DNA of 16,313 bases from CAZGYE01 sp964530165 (GTDB taxonomy: Bacteria; Planctomycetota; Planctomycetia; Planctomycetales; Planctomycetaceae): assembly GCA_964530165.1 (NCBI GenBank), contig CAZGYE010000107.1, forward strand, positions 1 through 16,313, read 5' to 3'. How positions within the stretch are numbered: position 1 is the stretch's first letter; the number at the start of each line of letters is the position of its first letter. Both the position numbers and the translations under genes were made by a program. This document shows, in pieces, positions 1 through 5,727 of the stretch. The notes below the pieces were generated by a model. It did not search any database and was not told the origin of the DNA. It was given only the letters and a program-made list of their open reading frames with translations.

Positions 1-1
1 C

Positions 2-559
2 CGGCCGCTCAAAGAGATCATCAAGAACCTGTACTATCCCGAAAGCCCCTACGAGTTTTCCGTCCTGCCGGCCGACATTTTGGGACAGGTGTACGAGCAG
101 TTTCTGGGCAAGGTCGTTCGGCTGACGAAGGGCCATCAGGCCAAGGTTCAAGAGAAGCCGGAAGTCAAGAAGGCGGGCGGCGTTTATTACACGCCGACCT
201 ACATCGTCGATTACATCGTCGAAGGGACGCTCGGCAAACTGCTGGAAGGGAAGACGCCGCAAGAGATCGGCGGCCTGAACAAGACGTGGAAGCCGTCCAA
301 GAGCAAACGGCCCATGACGGTTCTCGACCCGGCGTGCGGGTCGGGTTCCTTCCTGATTGGCGCTTACCAGAAACTGCTCGACTGGCACCGTGACTGGTAT
401 GTCGATCACGATCCACAGGAATGGGCCCGCGCCAAGCACCCGCGCATCTACCAGGCGGGGTCCGCTCGTAGTGACCGCATTCATGCGGTGCGACCCGATG
501 AATCGGGTCACTACAAACAAAACTGGCGATTGACCACTTCTACGACAAAAAACAAATGA
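2..559 (+). pseudogene. Type IIG-like restriction enzyme/adenine-specific DNA methylase, broken fragment
   Basis: The reading frame is open at the left edge of the window, so the true start lies outside it. The visible part resembles the methyltransferase region of large Eco57I-type restriction-modification proteins, which methylate adenine N6. It has the run GGVYYTPTYIVDYIV and then the S-adenosylmethionine-binding motif I, DPACGSGSFL, at bases 326-355. After the residues HPRIYQAG a 47-bp twin-hairpin repeat (468-514) interrupts the gene, yet the frame stays open. The next residues, NWRLTT, look like the family's usual continuation. Homology then stops and the frame ends at TGA 557-559. The catalytic (N/D)PP(Y/F) motif and target-recognition part are missing, so this is almost certainly non-functional. 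The family call is firm from motif I and context; the exact subtype is not. Confidence 0.8.
468..514. repeat. REPIN-like twin-hairpin element, GTAG family, inside the methylase remnant
   Basis: Two 22-bp units in opposite orientation (468-489 and 493-514) are separated by GCG. Each unit read from its outer end begins GTAGTGACC and folds into a hairpin with a TC loop: CCGCAT/ATGCGG in the left unit and CCCGAT/ATCGGG in the right. The stems differ at two positions but remain perfectly paired in both arms. The outer GTAGTGAC/GTCACTAC ends also pair, giving a cloverleaf. A GTAG head followed by a palindrome is the known form of REP sequences mobilised by RAYT-type (Y1) transposases. No such transposase is in the window. 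Confidence 0.8.
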
Positions 560-637
560 GCTTCTGCGACGAAGAGGTCCACTTCACAGAGATTTTCAAA
601 CACCCTGGCAGGGTTGAGAGTGCTCTGATTCGGGCCC

Positions 638-665
638 TCAACTCTCAACTTTCAACTCTCGACTT
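638..665. repeat. Heptamer tandem array, four units of TC(A/G)ACTY
   Basis: The units are TCAACTC, TCAACTT, TCAACTC and TCGACTT. An inverted single copy, GTTGAGAGT at 613-621, pairs perfectly with 641-649 and leaves a 19-nt loop. The array ends 11 bp beyond the stop codon of the minus-strand oxidase gene, so it lies in that transcript's 3' region. A related pair of arrays is at 4069-4161. Confidence 0.8.
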
Positions 666-676
666 CCAGGCTGCGC

Positions 677-1915
677 TCACGCGAGGACGCCGCCGCTGGA
701 GTCGATGGGTTTGCGGTCGGCGGCGAAGTAGCGGATGTCGACGGGAGGGTCGTCCGGCAGCGCGGTGCCGGTCATCATGCGGCCGATCAACGCGCCGACC
801 GACGGGCCCAGCTTGAAGCCGTGGCCTGAGAAGCCGTTGGCGACAAAATAACCGTCCGGGCCGAGGCCCGCGATGATGGGATGCCAGTCGGCGGTGTTGA
901 CCGTGTACAACGCGGCATAACCGGTGACGTGGCCGCGGCTCTTCATGGCGAAGCGGTGGTGCAGCTTGTGCATCATCTTCTCGCGGAATTCGAGCGAGGA
1001 GTGCTCGTCGTAGTGGTCCGGATCGCCGACTGGCTCGCGTTCGTCCCTCGGGTCAGTCGAGCCGACGAGGAACTGCTGCCCATGCCCTTCCGTTCGGCCG
1101 TAGAGTTGGTCGGCTTGGCTGATGAACACGGGGATTTCGCCGGTGACGTCGGCCGGCCGATCGCGGACGGCGATCTGCACCCGGGTGGGCCGAAGCGGCA
1201 TGGGCAGGGTGACGCCGACCATCTGGTTGATGCGCTCGCACCACGGACCGGCGGCATTCAGCAGCAGTGACGAGACAAACACCTCGCCGTTGCTGCAGTG
1301 AACCGCACGAAAGCCTCCGCCGGCGGCCGGTTCGATTCCAGTCACCTCGTGTTTGAGGAACAGCTCGACGCCGTTGTCTTTTCCGGCCTGCAGCAGGTCT
1401 TCGGTGGTCCCCTGCGGGTCGGCAAAGCCTGCGTCGGACTCCCAGAAGAGGCCCGGCGGATCGGCGCAGTCATGAGGGTTGCCGGTCATGTCCAACGCCT
1501 GCGTGCAGAGGTTCATGGAAGGGTAACGGCTTCGCAGATCGTCAACGGCACAGACCTCACCGGCCGCTCCCACTTGCTGGAATTGGCGTATCGATCGGGT
1601 CGACTCGTCTGCGGACTCCTCGCAGATCCAAACCACACCGACCGGCGAGAAACCGCAATGGTTCTCTGTGAGCTCCAGCCGTTCGCACCAATTCTGAAAC
1701 GTTTGCAGGCTGGCATAGGCGAGTTGTACCAGCTCGACGTTGGCGTAGCGTTGCCGAACGACTGCCGACGACTGGCCCGTCGAGCCGGCGGCAACTTGCG
1801 GGCCTTTCTCAAGAATGGCGACTCGCGCCAAGCCCCGTCTCGCCAATTGATAGGCCGAGGAAACGCCAATAATGCCGCCACCGATCACAACGGCGTCGAA
1901 GGTTTTGTGTGCCAT
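677..1915 (-). CDS. FAD-dependent oxidoreductase, DAO/sarcosine-oxidase-beta-like
   Basis: This 412-residue protein matches the usual length of the DadA/SoxB-type D-amino-acid oxidase fold, flavoenzymes that oxidise amino or N-methyl groups of small amines and amino acids. The N-terminal Rossmann motif GGGIIG (residues 12-17) is followed by the acidic ribose-binding residue in VAILEKG. The family-typical segment GSTGQSSAVVRQRY (about 44-57) follows. The C-terminal flavin-contacting stretch NGFSGHGFKLGPSVG lies near residue 360. There is no signal peptide, so it is probably cytoplasmic. The ATG at 1913-1915 is the only start that keeps the full Rossmann strand; no strong Shine-Dalgarno sequence is visible. 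A dispersed repeat begins about 15 bp upstream of the start, so its promoter must lie in or beyond that repeat. The gene stands alone and its substrate cannot be told from sequence. Confidence 0.9.
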   Translation of the reverse strand: MAHKTFDAVVIGGGIIGVSSAYQLARRGLARVAILEKGPQVAAGSTGQSSAVVRQRYANVELVQLAYASLQTFQNWCERLELTENHCGFSPVGVVWICEESADESTRSIRQFQQVGAAGEVCAVDDLRSRYPSMNLCTQALDMTGNPHDCADPPGLFWESDAGFADPQGTTEDLLQAGKDNGVELFLKHEVTGIEPAAGGGFRAVHCSNGEVFVSSLLLNAAGPWCERINQMVGVTLPMPLRPTRVQIAVRDRPADVTGEIPVFISQADQLYGRTEGHGQQFLVGSTDPRDEREPVGDPDHYDEHSSLEFREKMMHKLHHRFAMKSRGHVTGYAALYTVNTADWHPIIAGLGPDGYFVANGFSGHGFKLGPSVGALIGRMMTGTALPDDPPVDIRYFAADRKPIDSSGGVLA

Positions 1916-1930
1916 GTTCGATTTCTCGGA

Positions 1931-2019
1931 AGGTGTTTGAAAAGCCTTTTCTCAGTCCCGGAGGGACGTTCAATGGTAGCCCAAGGCGCGAGTCCTTGTC
2001 CTTACCCACATTTTTACAC
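1931..2019 (-). repeat. Left copy of dispersed hairpin repeat, upstream of the oxidase gene
   Basis: It contains the hairpin GTCCC-GGA-GGGAC (1955-1967) and a second one, CAAGG/CCTTG, further in. Read on the minus strand it gives GTAAGGACAAGG, then the hairpins, then GGCTTTTCAAACACC, and runs into the 5' end of the oxidase gene. It is an imperfect inverted copy of the repeat at 2563-2645. Confidence 0.65.
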
Positions 2020-2214
2020 TTCATTTGTGGTCTCAGCTTGTCTGATGGATTGAGTATCAGATTGCGTTGTCACGAGTTAGGTCGTGTGTTGGTTTTTTGG
2101 TACGACGATTGCCGTTTGACCCCGATGACTGCCATGGAATGTGGGGCGGGATCGACTGACGTGCAACGACGGCGTCGCAGGAACGCCGTTGCGCACGGAG
2201 GTGGTCTTGTGGCC

Positions 2215-2570
2215 ATGCTGGAGTTGGACATCAACAAATGGGCCGAACAAAACTTCGGAGAATATGAATTGGGAGACGCGCGCAGAACGAAGCGAGCGGT
2301 CAAACTGGCTGCGCAGGTGGTGTCCCGCCTCCCCTGAAATTGGAACGACCGGCCGGCCGCGCAGGTCGTCCCGCAACCGTGGCTTCGCATGCTCAAGGCA
2401 CTTCGCAAAGGGAGACATCAACTCAAAACCGTTGGGGAATCCTTTCGATCACTGGCCATGCTCGGCGGCTTCCTCGGCCGCAAACACGACGGCCAACCGG
2501 GCTGGATCACCATCTGGCAAGGCTTCGAAAAACTCATCCTCTGCATCCGCGGTGCAGATACTATGTGCAA
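2215..2570 (+). pseudogene. IS4-family (Tn5-like) transposase, internally deleted
   Basis: The first 40 codons (ATG 2215 to stop 2335-2337) encode INKWAEQNFGEYELGDARRT and the following KRAVKLAAQ, which match the N-terminal DNA-binding domain of Tn5-type transposases. Directly after the TGA, in the same frame, bases ~2380-2560 encode LAMLGGFLGRKHDGQPGW and ITIWQGFEKL, the characteristic C-terminal tail of the same family. An intact protein would be roughly 400-480 residues. The whole central catalytic core, with the DDE residues and the Y-R-E signature, is missing. A single deletion of about 1 kb explains both pieces. It cannot make an active transposase. Confidence 0.8.
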
Positions 2571-2645
2571 AAAATGTGGTAAGGACAAGGGCTCACGCTC
2601 TGGGCGATCTCCTTCCGCCCCTGCCGGGGCTTTTCAAACACGCTC
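2563..2645 (+). repeat. Right copy of dispersed hairpin repeat
   Basis: This is an inverted, diverged copy of the repeat at 1931-2019. Its hairpin GCCCC-TGCC-GGGGC (2617-2630) corresponds to GTCCC/GGGAC in the left arm, with one compensatory pair change. On the plus strand the hairpin is followed by TTTTC, so it could also act as a weak terminator for the former transposase gene. Confidence 0.6.
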
Positions 2646-2700
2646 TCAGCGAGGGTGCTTCGATCAGCCAAACGCGACCTTCCATTCTCCTGCGGCTGTC

Positions 2701-2741
2701 AAATGAAAAACCCGGGATCGAAACGCTGCCGATCCCGGGTT
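2701..2741 (-). terminator. Rho-independent terminator of the MscS-type gene
   Basis: A perfect 12-bp stem, AACCCGGGATCG (2709-2720) with CGATCCCGGGTT (2730-2741), encloses a 9-nt loop. On the minus strand the stem is followed by a T-rich tail (TTTTTCATTT counting the stem-end T residues). It lies 35 bp past the stop codon of the minus-strand channel gene, as expected for its intrinsic terminator. The plus side has only a GGCCGTTTT tail. Confidence 0.85.
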
Positions 2742-2776
2742 GGCCGTTTTGTGGTCGCTGACGGCGAATCGTCCGA

Positions 2777-3649
2777 TCAGCGGACGGCTTCGTTGAGCAT
2801 CTTCGTGTTGGGAACGGTGTGACGTTCCGTCAGGCCGTCTGCGCGCGTTTCGATGACCGTGGCAACCGGTCCGACTTCGCGGACGGTTCCCTCCAGGCCG
2901 GCCACGCTGACGGCATCGCCGGTGTGCATCCGCTGACGGACGTAGTAACCGGACAAGATGCCGCCGATGACGTCGCGGCCGCCCAGACCCAGCGCCAGCC
3001 CTAATCCGGCGGCGAGTGCACCAAAGGCGATCAAAATCATTTGATTCAACAACTCAAACTCGATTTTGAGCTGCTCGAAGGCCCAAATGAACGTCATCAG
3101 CGCCAGCACGTAGTAGCAGGCCGTTGCCAGCCGGTCGGCGTAGGAAACGCCCACACGGTCGGCGGTGGTGGCAATCACGCCCCGCAAAAAATTGGCGATC
3201 AGCAGGCCGATCACCACGATGGCCGTTGCCGCCAGCAAATTCGGGATGTACTCGACCAGGTTCTGCATCGTTTCGGAGACGCCCGGCAGACCCAAAATGT
3301 TGACGCCGGCCAGCAGGAACACGGACATCAACAGCCAGAAGACAATCTGCCCGACGATGGCCGGCACACTGCGCTCGATGCCGACTTTCTTCATGGACTC
3401 GATCAATCCACTCCGTTCGGCCGCCGATTGCAGGCCGATGCGGTCCCCCAGCGCTTCGATGGCCCGCGCCACGAACCGAGCGACCACATAGCCGATCGCC
3501 AGCACGAGCAGCATGGCTACCAGCGGGGCAATCATGTCGATGACCGGTTGGAAAGCCTGGCGGACCACGGTGACGTTTTCCGCGATGACTTGCCCGGTGT
3601 CGCTGGCCGCATTGGCCACGAGAAGATGGTTCAGTGAGTTGGCGAACAT
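2777..3649 (-). CDS. MscS-family mechanosensitive ion channel
   Basis: A 290-residue membrane protein with five hydrophobic helices, near residues 36-61, 95-120, 133-157, 175-195 and 203-225. The last is the Gly/Ala-rich pore helix, FGALAAGLGLALGLGGRDVI, which is the hallmark of MscS TM3. The MscS beta domain follows (YYVRQRMHTGDAV..LEGTVREVG..HTVPN). The protein stops right after VPNTKMLNEAVR, so it lacks the large cytoplasmic cage of E. coli MscS. It resembles the smaller channels built from conserved TM-helix repeats. Its likely role is release of ions and solutes on membrane tension. The ATG start is supported by AAAGGGA (3662-3656) six bases upstream. It lies downstream of the sigma factor and small membrane protein genes on the same strand and ends at a strong terminator, so it may belong to the same transcript. 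A twin-hairpin repeat separates it from them. Confidence 0.9.
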   Translation of the reverse strand: MFANSLNHLLVANAASDTGQVIAENVTVVRQAFQPVIDMIAPLVAMLLVLAIGYVVARFVARAIEALGDRIGLQSAAERSGLIESMKKVGIERSVPAIVGQIVFWLLMSVFLLAGVNILGLPGVSETMQNLVEYIPNLLAATAIVVIGLLIANFLRGVIATTADRVGVSYADRLATACYYVLALMTFIWAFEQLKIEFELLNQMILIAFGALAAGLGLALGLGGRDVIGGILSGYYVRQRMHTGDAVSVAGLEGTVREVGPVATVIETRADGLTERHTVPNTKMLNEAVR

Positions 3650-3742
3650 AGGAAATCCCTTTCGTTGATTTTGGTTTGAAGTCCCGTCTCGAAGGCTCGC
3701 GGGACGTGATAGTCAAAGTTCAAACGTGACACGTGTCGTCTT

Positions 3743-3803
3743 GGCGAGCGGCCGGCGTCAGCCGGCTGTTCCGACAACAGGGGACTGACGTCCCCCGCTC
3801 GCC
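3743..3803. repeat. REPIN-like twin-hairpin element, GGCGAGCGG family
   Basis: The outer stem GGCGAGCGG (3743-3751)/CCGCTCGCC (3795-3803) encloses two hairpins. One is GCCGGC-GTCA-GCCGGC (3751-3766). The other is GGGGAC-TGAC-GTCCCC (3780-3795). Read from either end, the unit has the same head (GGCGAGCGG), the same loop context (CGTCAG) and the same tail (CTGTT). The stem sequence differs between units (CCGGC versus GGGAC) yet pairs in both. It lies between the small membrane protein gene and the channel gene. Confidence 0.8.
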
Positions 3804-3810
3804 CATTTTG

Positions 3811-4053
3811 TTAAGGAATCGATGGAGTATCGTCGCGGTCGGATTGCATGCGGCCCGTTATCGAGAAGGCAATCAAGTGGAGGACGCTCTCGAGAAAGAC
3901 ACCCAAAACCTGTGGAAACGCGCGAACAGCGAACTCGAACAAATGGGCCGCCAAGAGCACCGTGTTGAGCCGCTGAGAAAAGCAGGAATCGAGCTCGGCG
4001 GGCGCCGGCGGGACGTCGCTCTCGGCCAGTTGGCTGAACAGATCGTGTGCCAT
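3811..4053 (-). CDS. Small membrane protein next to ECF sigma factor
   Basis: An 80-residue protein beginning MAHDLFSQLAESD. A hydrophobic stretch runs from about residue 28 to 65 (NTVLLAAHLFEF through VLHLIAFSITG), long enough for one or two membrane helices. A short polar tail, GRMQSDRDDTPSIP, follows. No zinc-binding HxxxCxxC anti-sigma motif is present. From memory, proteins of this size and pattern (acidic start, RLN, a hydrophobic core, a TGR tail) occur beside ECF sigma genes in planctomycetes. A role in membrane tethering or sensing for the sigma factor is inference. The start chosen is the ATG at 4051-4053. The frame is open further upstream, but that part only translates the heptamer arrays, and the ribosome-binding site is weak. 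Confidence 0.65.
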   Translation of the reverse strand: MAHDLFSQLAESDVPPAPAELDSCFSQRLNTVLLAAHLFEFAVRAFPQVLGVFLESVLHLIAFSITGRMQSDRDDTPSIP

Positions 4054-4068
4054 GATGACTCGCTTGCT

Positions 4069-4096
4069 GAGTCGAGAGTCGAGAGTCGAGAGTCGA
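4069..4096. repeat. Heptamer tandem array, four perfect units of GAGTCGA
   Basis: Four exact copies of GAGTCGA (TCGACTC on the other strand) lie just upstream of the small membrane protein start. They are in inverted orientation to the TCAACTC-type array at 4134-4161. In the minus-strand transcript the two arrays can pair, with occasional G-U wobbles, around an inner CCGGAA/TTCCGG stem. Confidence 0.85.
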
Positions 4097-4133
4097 GGGC
4101 CGGAAGAAGGGACGCTCGTTTCCGGTCTGTCTC

Positions 4134-4161
4134 TCAACTCTCAACACTCAACACTCAACTA
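4134..4161. repeat. Heptamer tandem array, four units of TCAAC(T/A)C, overlapping the sigma gene stop
   Basis: The units are TCAACTC, TCAACAC, TCAACAC and TCAACTA. The minus-strand stop codon of the sigma gene (4148-4150) lies inside the array, so the last residues of that protein, VEC, are repeat-encoded. It is the same family as 638-665 and forms an inverted pair with 4069-4096. Confidence 0.8.
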
Positions 4162-4720
4162 TCTTGGGAAAACGCTCTCTCAGTTTCTCGCGGGCCCGAC
4201 TGACTCGCATTTTGCAGGCGCTCGTCGAGAGTTCGAAAATCTGACTCAATTCCTCATAGCGATAATTTTCGGCGTATTTCAGGATGACCAGCGCCCGGTC
4301 CTCTTCGTCGAGTGTTTCCAGCATTGACGTCAGGTCGAGCGATAGGCCTTCGCTGGCCGCCTCGTTGTGATTGGTTTGTTGTTCAAGGGCCGTCTCGGAC
4401 ATCGGCGTCTCACGTCGCTGTCTGCGTCCGCGACTGCGTCGCAGTGACAAACAGGTGCGAACCGCGACGCCGTGCACCCAGCTTGAATACTTCGAACGAC
4501 CTTCGAACCGGGCCCGCCCCAGAAACAACCGCACGAAAACCTCCTGCGCTGCGTCGCTGGCATCGTGCTCGTTGCCCATGAGGCGGTAGCAGATACGCCA
4601 CACCCGCTCGCGGCAGCGATCCAACAGGGCCATGAAGGCTGGCCCGTTGGAGCCTTCCCGTGCGGCTTCGGCAGCCAACTGCTCGTCGGTAAGTTCGGTT
4701 TGGTCCACGACGGCGACCAC
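4148..4720 (-). CDS. ECF-type RNA polymerase sigma factor
   Basis: A 190-residue sigma-70 family protein with only regions 2 and 4, as expected for an extracytoplasmic-function factor. Region 2 (about 35-95) contains RVWRICYRLMGNEHDASDAA followed by QEVFVRLF, the core-polymerase and -10 binding part. Region 4 (about 130-185) contains LDEEDRALVILKYAENYRYE and a helix-turn-helix ending in TSACKMRVSRAREKLRERF, which reads the -35 element. The linker is Gln/Asn-rich. The start is GTG at 4720-4718, with AGAGG nine bases upstream. A promoter candidate with TATAAC lies 166-195 bp upstream. The C-terminal end runs into a heptamer array. The small membrane protein and MscS-type channel genes follow on the same strand, suggesting an envelope-linked regulatory unit. 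No recognisable zinc anti-sigma gene is adjacent. Confidence 0.9.
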   Translation of the reverse strand: MVAVVDQTELTDEQLAAEAAREGSNGPAFMALLDRCRERVWRICYRLMGNEHDASDAAQEVFVRLFLGRARFEGRSKYSSWVHGVAVRTCLSLRRSRGRRQRRETPMSETALEQQTNHNEAASEGLSLDLTSMLETLDEEDRALVILKYAENYRYEELSQIFELSTSACKMRVSRAREKLRERFPKIVEC

Positions 4721-4885
4721 ACGTTTCTGCCTCTTTCGCTACGGTGTACTCGGTATCCGGTCCATGAGTTGCCGGCGGCCGGGTCGTCGGTCACAGAAAA
4801 ATCGGCCCGCCAGAGCGATTCGAGGCGCAAGACGTTGAAATCGAACGAGATGGGATGCGGAATTTTTTCCACACCGAGAGCGCGT

Positions 4886-4915
4886 GTTATAGCCGCTGAC
4901 CTGCAAATTCTGCAA
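4886..4915 (-). promoter_or_regulatory. Candidate promoter for the sigma factor cluster
   Basis: On the minus strand TTGCAG (4915-4910) and TATAAC (4891-4886) are separated by 18 bp, a reasonable sigma-70 type match. It lies 166 bp upstream of the sigma factor GTG. A second TTGCAG at 4906-4901 shows that the -35 assignment is not unique. Confidence 0.4.
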
Positions 4916-4955
4916 ACCCGGTTTTCGTTCGCAGCAGTTTCAAAACCCTATCTGG

Positions 4956-5029
4956 GTGGCTGTGGTAGAGCGAAGCGACCCCACAGATGCTGCAAATCCT
5001 GGGGGCTCACGATGTTCGACCCCAGCCAC
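4956..5029. repeat. REPIN-like twin-hairpin element, GTGGCTG family
   Basis: Two 31-bp units in opposite orientation (4956-4986 and 4999-5029) are separated by 12 bp. Each starts GTGGCTG and ends CAG. The left unit has the stem CTGTGG/CCACAG and the right CTGGGG/CCCCAG, so one pair has changed from T-A to G-C. The outer GTGGCTG/CAGCCAC ends pair with each other. It lies upstream of the sigma cluster promoter candidate. Confidence 0.75.
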
Positions 5030-5602
5030 GCATCAAGCTGATCGTGGTCACTCCTTTTTCCTTTGTACTTTCTCCTGGAATGTGTCGATCTTATCCCCTG
5101 CCGGACATCTGAGACGGCAGACAAGCTTCTCGTCAGATATTCCGACGGAGGTGCCAATCCTTTATAGCGCGGGCCGGGACCGTCTGCGGTGAGTGCCAGT
5201 CACGACCGGGTCTCCGCCCTTCTCGCAGCGACTCCACCGTCGCGATCGACGAGAAGTTTTCTTCGCCGCCGCGAGCCACCGTCACACGGGGCTCGCGGCG
5301 ATTTTCGTCCCGGACCGCAACCGCAAGTACGCGAAGCAGAGGTCCCTTGTCCGGAATGACGAATGTCGAAACGCTTGATGGCATTCGAGGCGCGTCATTG
5401 ATTCGTCATTAGTCATTGGGCAGTCGACATTTACGTGATAATCGCGACTGGGAAATCGCGATTGAGCGCGAGACGCTCCATTTGCCCCTCCCCCCCGGGG
5501 AAGCTGCTCCTATCGCGATGGTGGAAACCGCGCGGCCCCGAGTGCATCAATTGGGCCAGCGAAGCACTCTTTCCGAGTTTTTCTCACCTCGGACGTCCGA
5601 AA
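5030..5602. other. Divergent intergenic region without a convincing gene
   Basis: Short open frames on both strands show no recognisable protein and no good ribosome-binding sites. Structure that can be seen: an 11-bp stem CGCCGCGAGCC (5267-5277)/GGCTCGCGGCG (5290-5300) followed by ATTTT on the plus strand; a 10-bp inverted repeat AATGACGAAT/ATTCGTCATT (5355-5364/5401-5410); two copies of AATCGCGA near 5439-5465; and a perfect palindrome CGGACGTCCG (5590-5599). No function can be assigned. Confidence 0.6.
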
Positions 5603-5638
5603 ATTCCGATAAAACCGATTGAACCGATTATACGGATT
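5603..5638 (+). promoter_or_regulatory. Four 9-bp imperfect repeats upstream of the secretin gene
   Basis: ATTCCGATA, AAACCGATT, GAACCGATT and ATACGGATT follow one another without a gap, about 90 bp upstream of the secretin start. The array includes TTATAC (5628-5633), a possible -10 element, but no good -35 element lies upstream. The palindrome CGGACGTCCG is just ahead at 5590-5599. It could be a regulator-binding array or the promoter region; this is inference from position. Confidence 0.4.
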
Positions 5639-5727
5639 CTTTGCACAGACGGAACTGCACGTCGCGGCGTGCCGGAATCAGGTGTAATCCTTCATCAATC
5701 TGGTTGACTTTCAGAGGGGAAAAGCCG

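Larger units (their letters stand above)
1931..2650 (+). mobile_element. Relic of an IS4/Tn5-type insertion sequence bracketed by inverted repeats
   Basis: A gutted transposase gene (2215 to about 2570) is flanked by two approximate inverted copies of an ~85-bp repeat, at 1931-2019 and about 2563-2645. Both arms contain CTTTTCAAACAC and AAGGACAAGG in corresponding places, and a small GC-rich hairpin between them. No clean terminal inverted repeat of a known IS and no target duplication could be identified. The true ends of the original element are therefore uncertain, and the arms may be independent dispersed repeats. The 200 bp between the left arm and the transposase start show no other gene. 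Confidence 0.6.

Noticed and set aside
881..2053. Long plus-strand frames opposite the oxidase gene.
   Set aside because: They are antisense to a clear flavoprotein in GC-rich DNA and their translations resemble no family.
3758..4147. Alternative minus-strand frame and upstream extension of the small membrane protein through the heptamer arrays.
   Set aside because: The added residues (repeats of STLDSRLS) are merely the translated repeat; the ATG at 4051-4053 gives the recognisable protein.
5193..5215. A minus-strand TGGCAC near GCA looking like a sigma-54 site.
   Set aside because: The spacing between the GG and GC doublets is 8 rather than 10, and no gene starts suitably downstream.
5267..5310. 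An 11-bp GC stem followed by ATTTT as a plus-strand terminator.
   Set aside because: There is no plus-strand gene upstream to terminate and the T tract is short; listed only as structure in the intergenic entry.
5133..5384. An 83-codon minus-strand frame in the divergent intergenic region.
   Set aside because: No domain, signal or ribosome-binding site, and it spans a long GC-rich hairpin and an inverted repeat typical of non-coding DNA.
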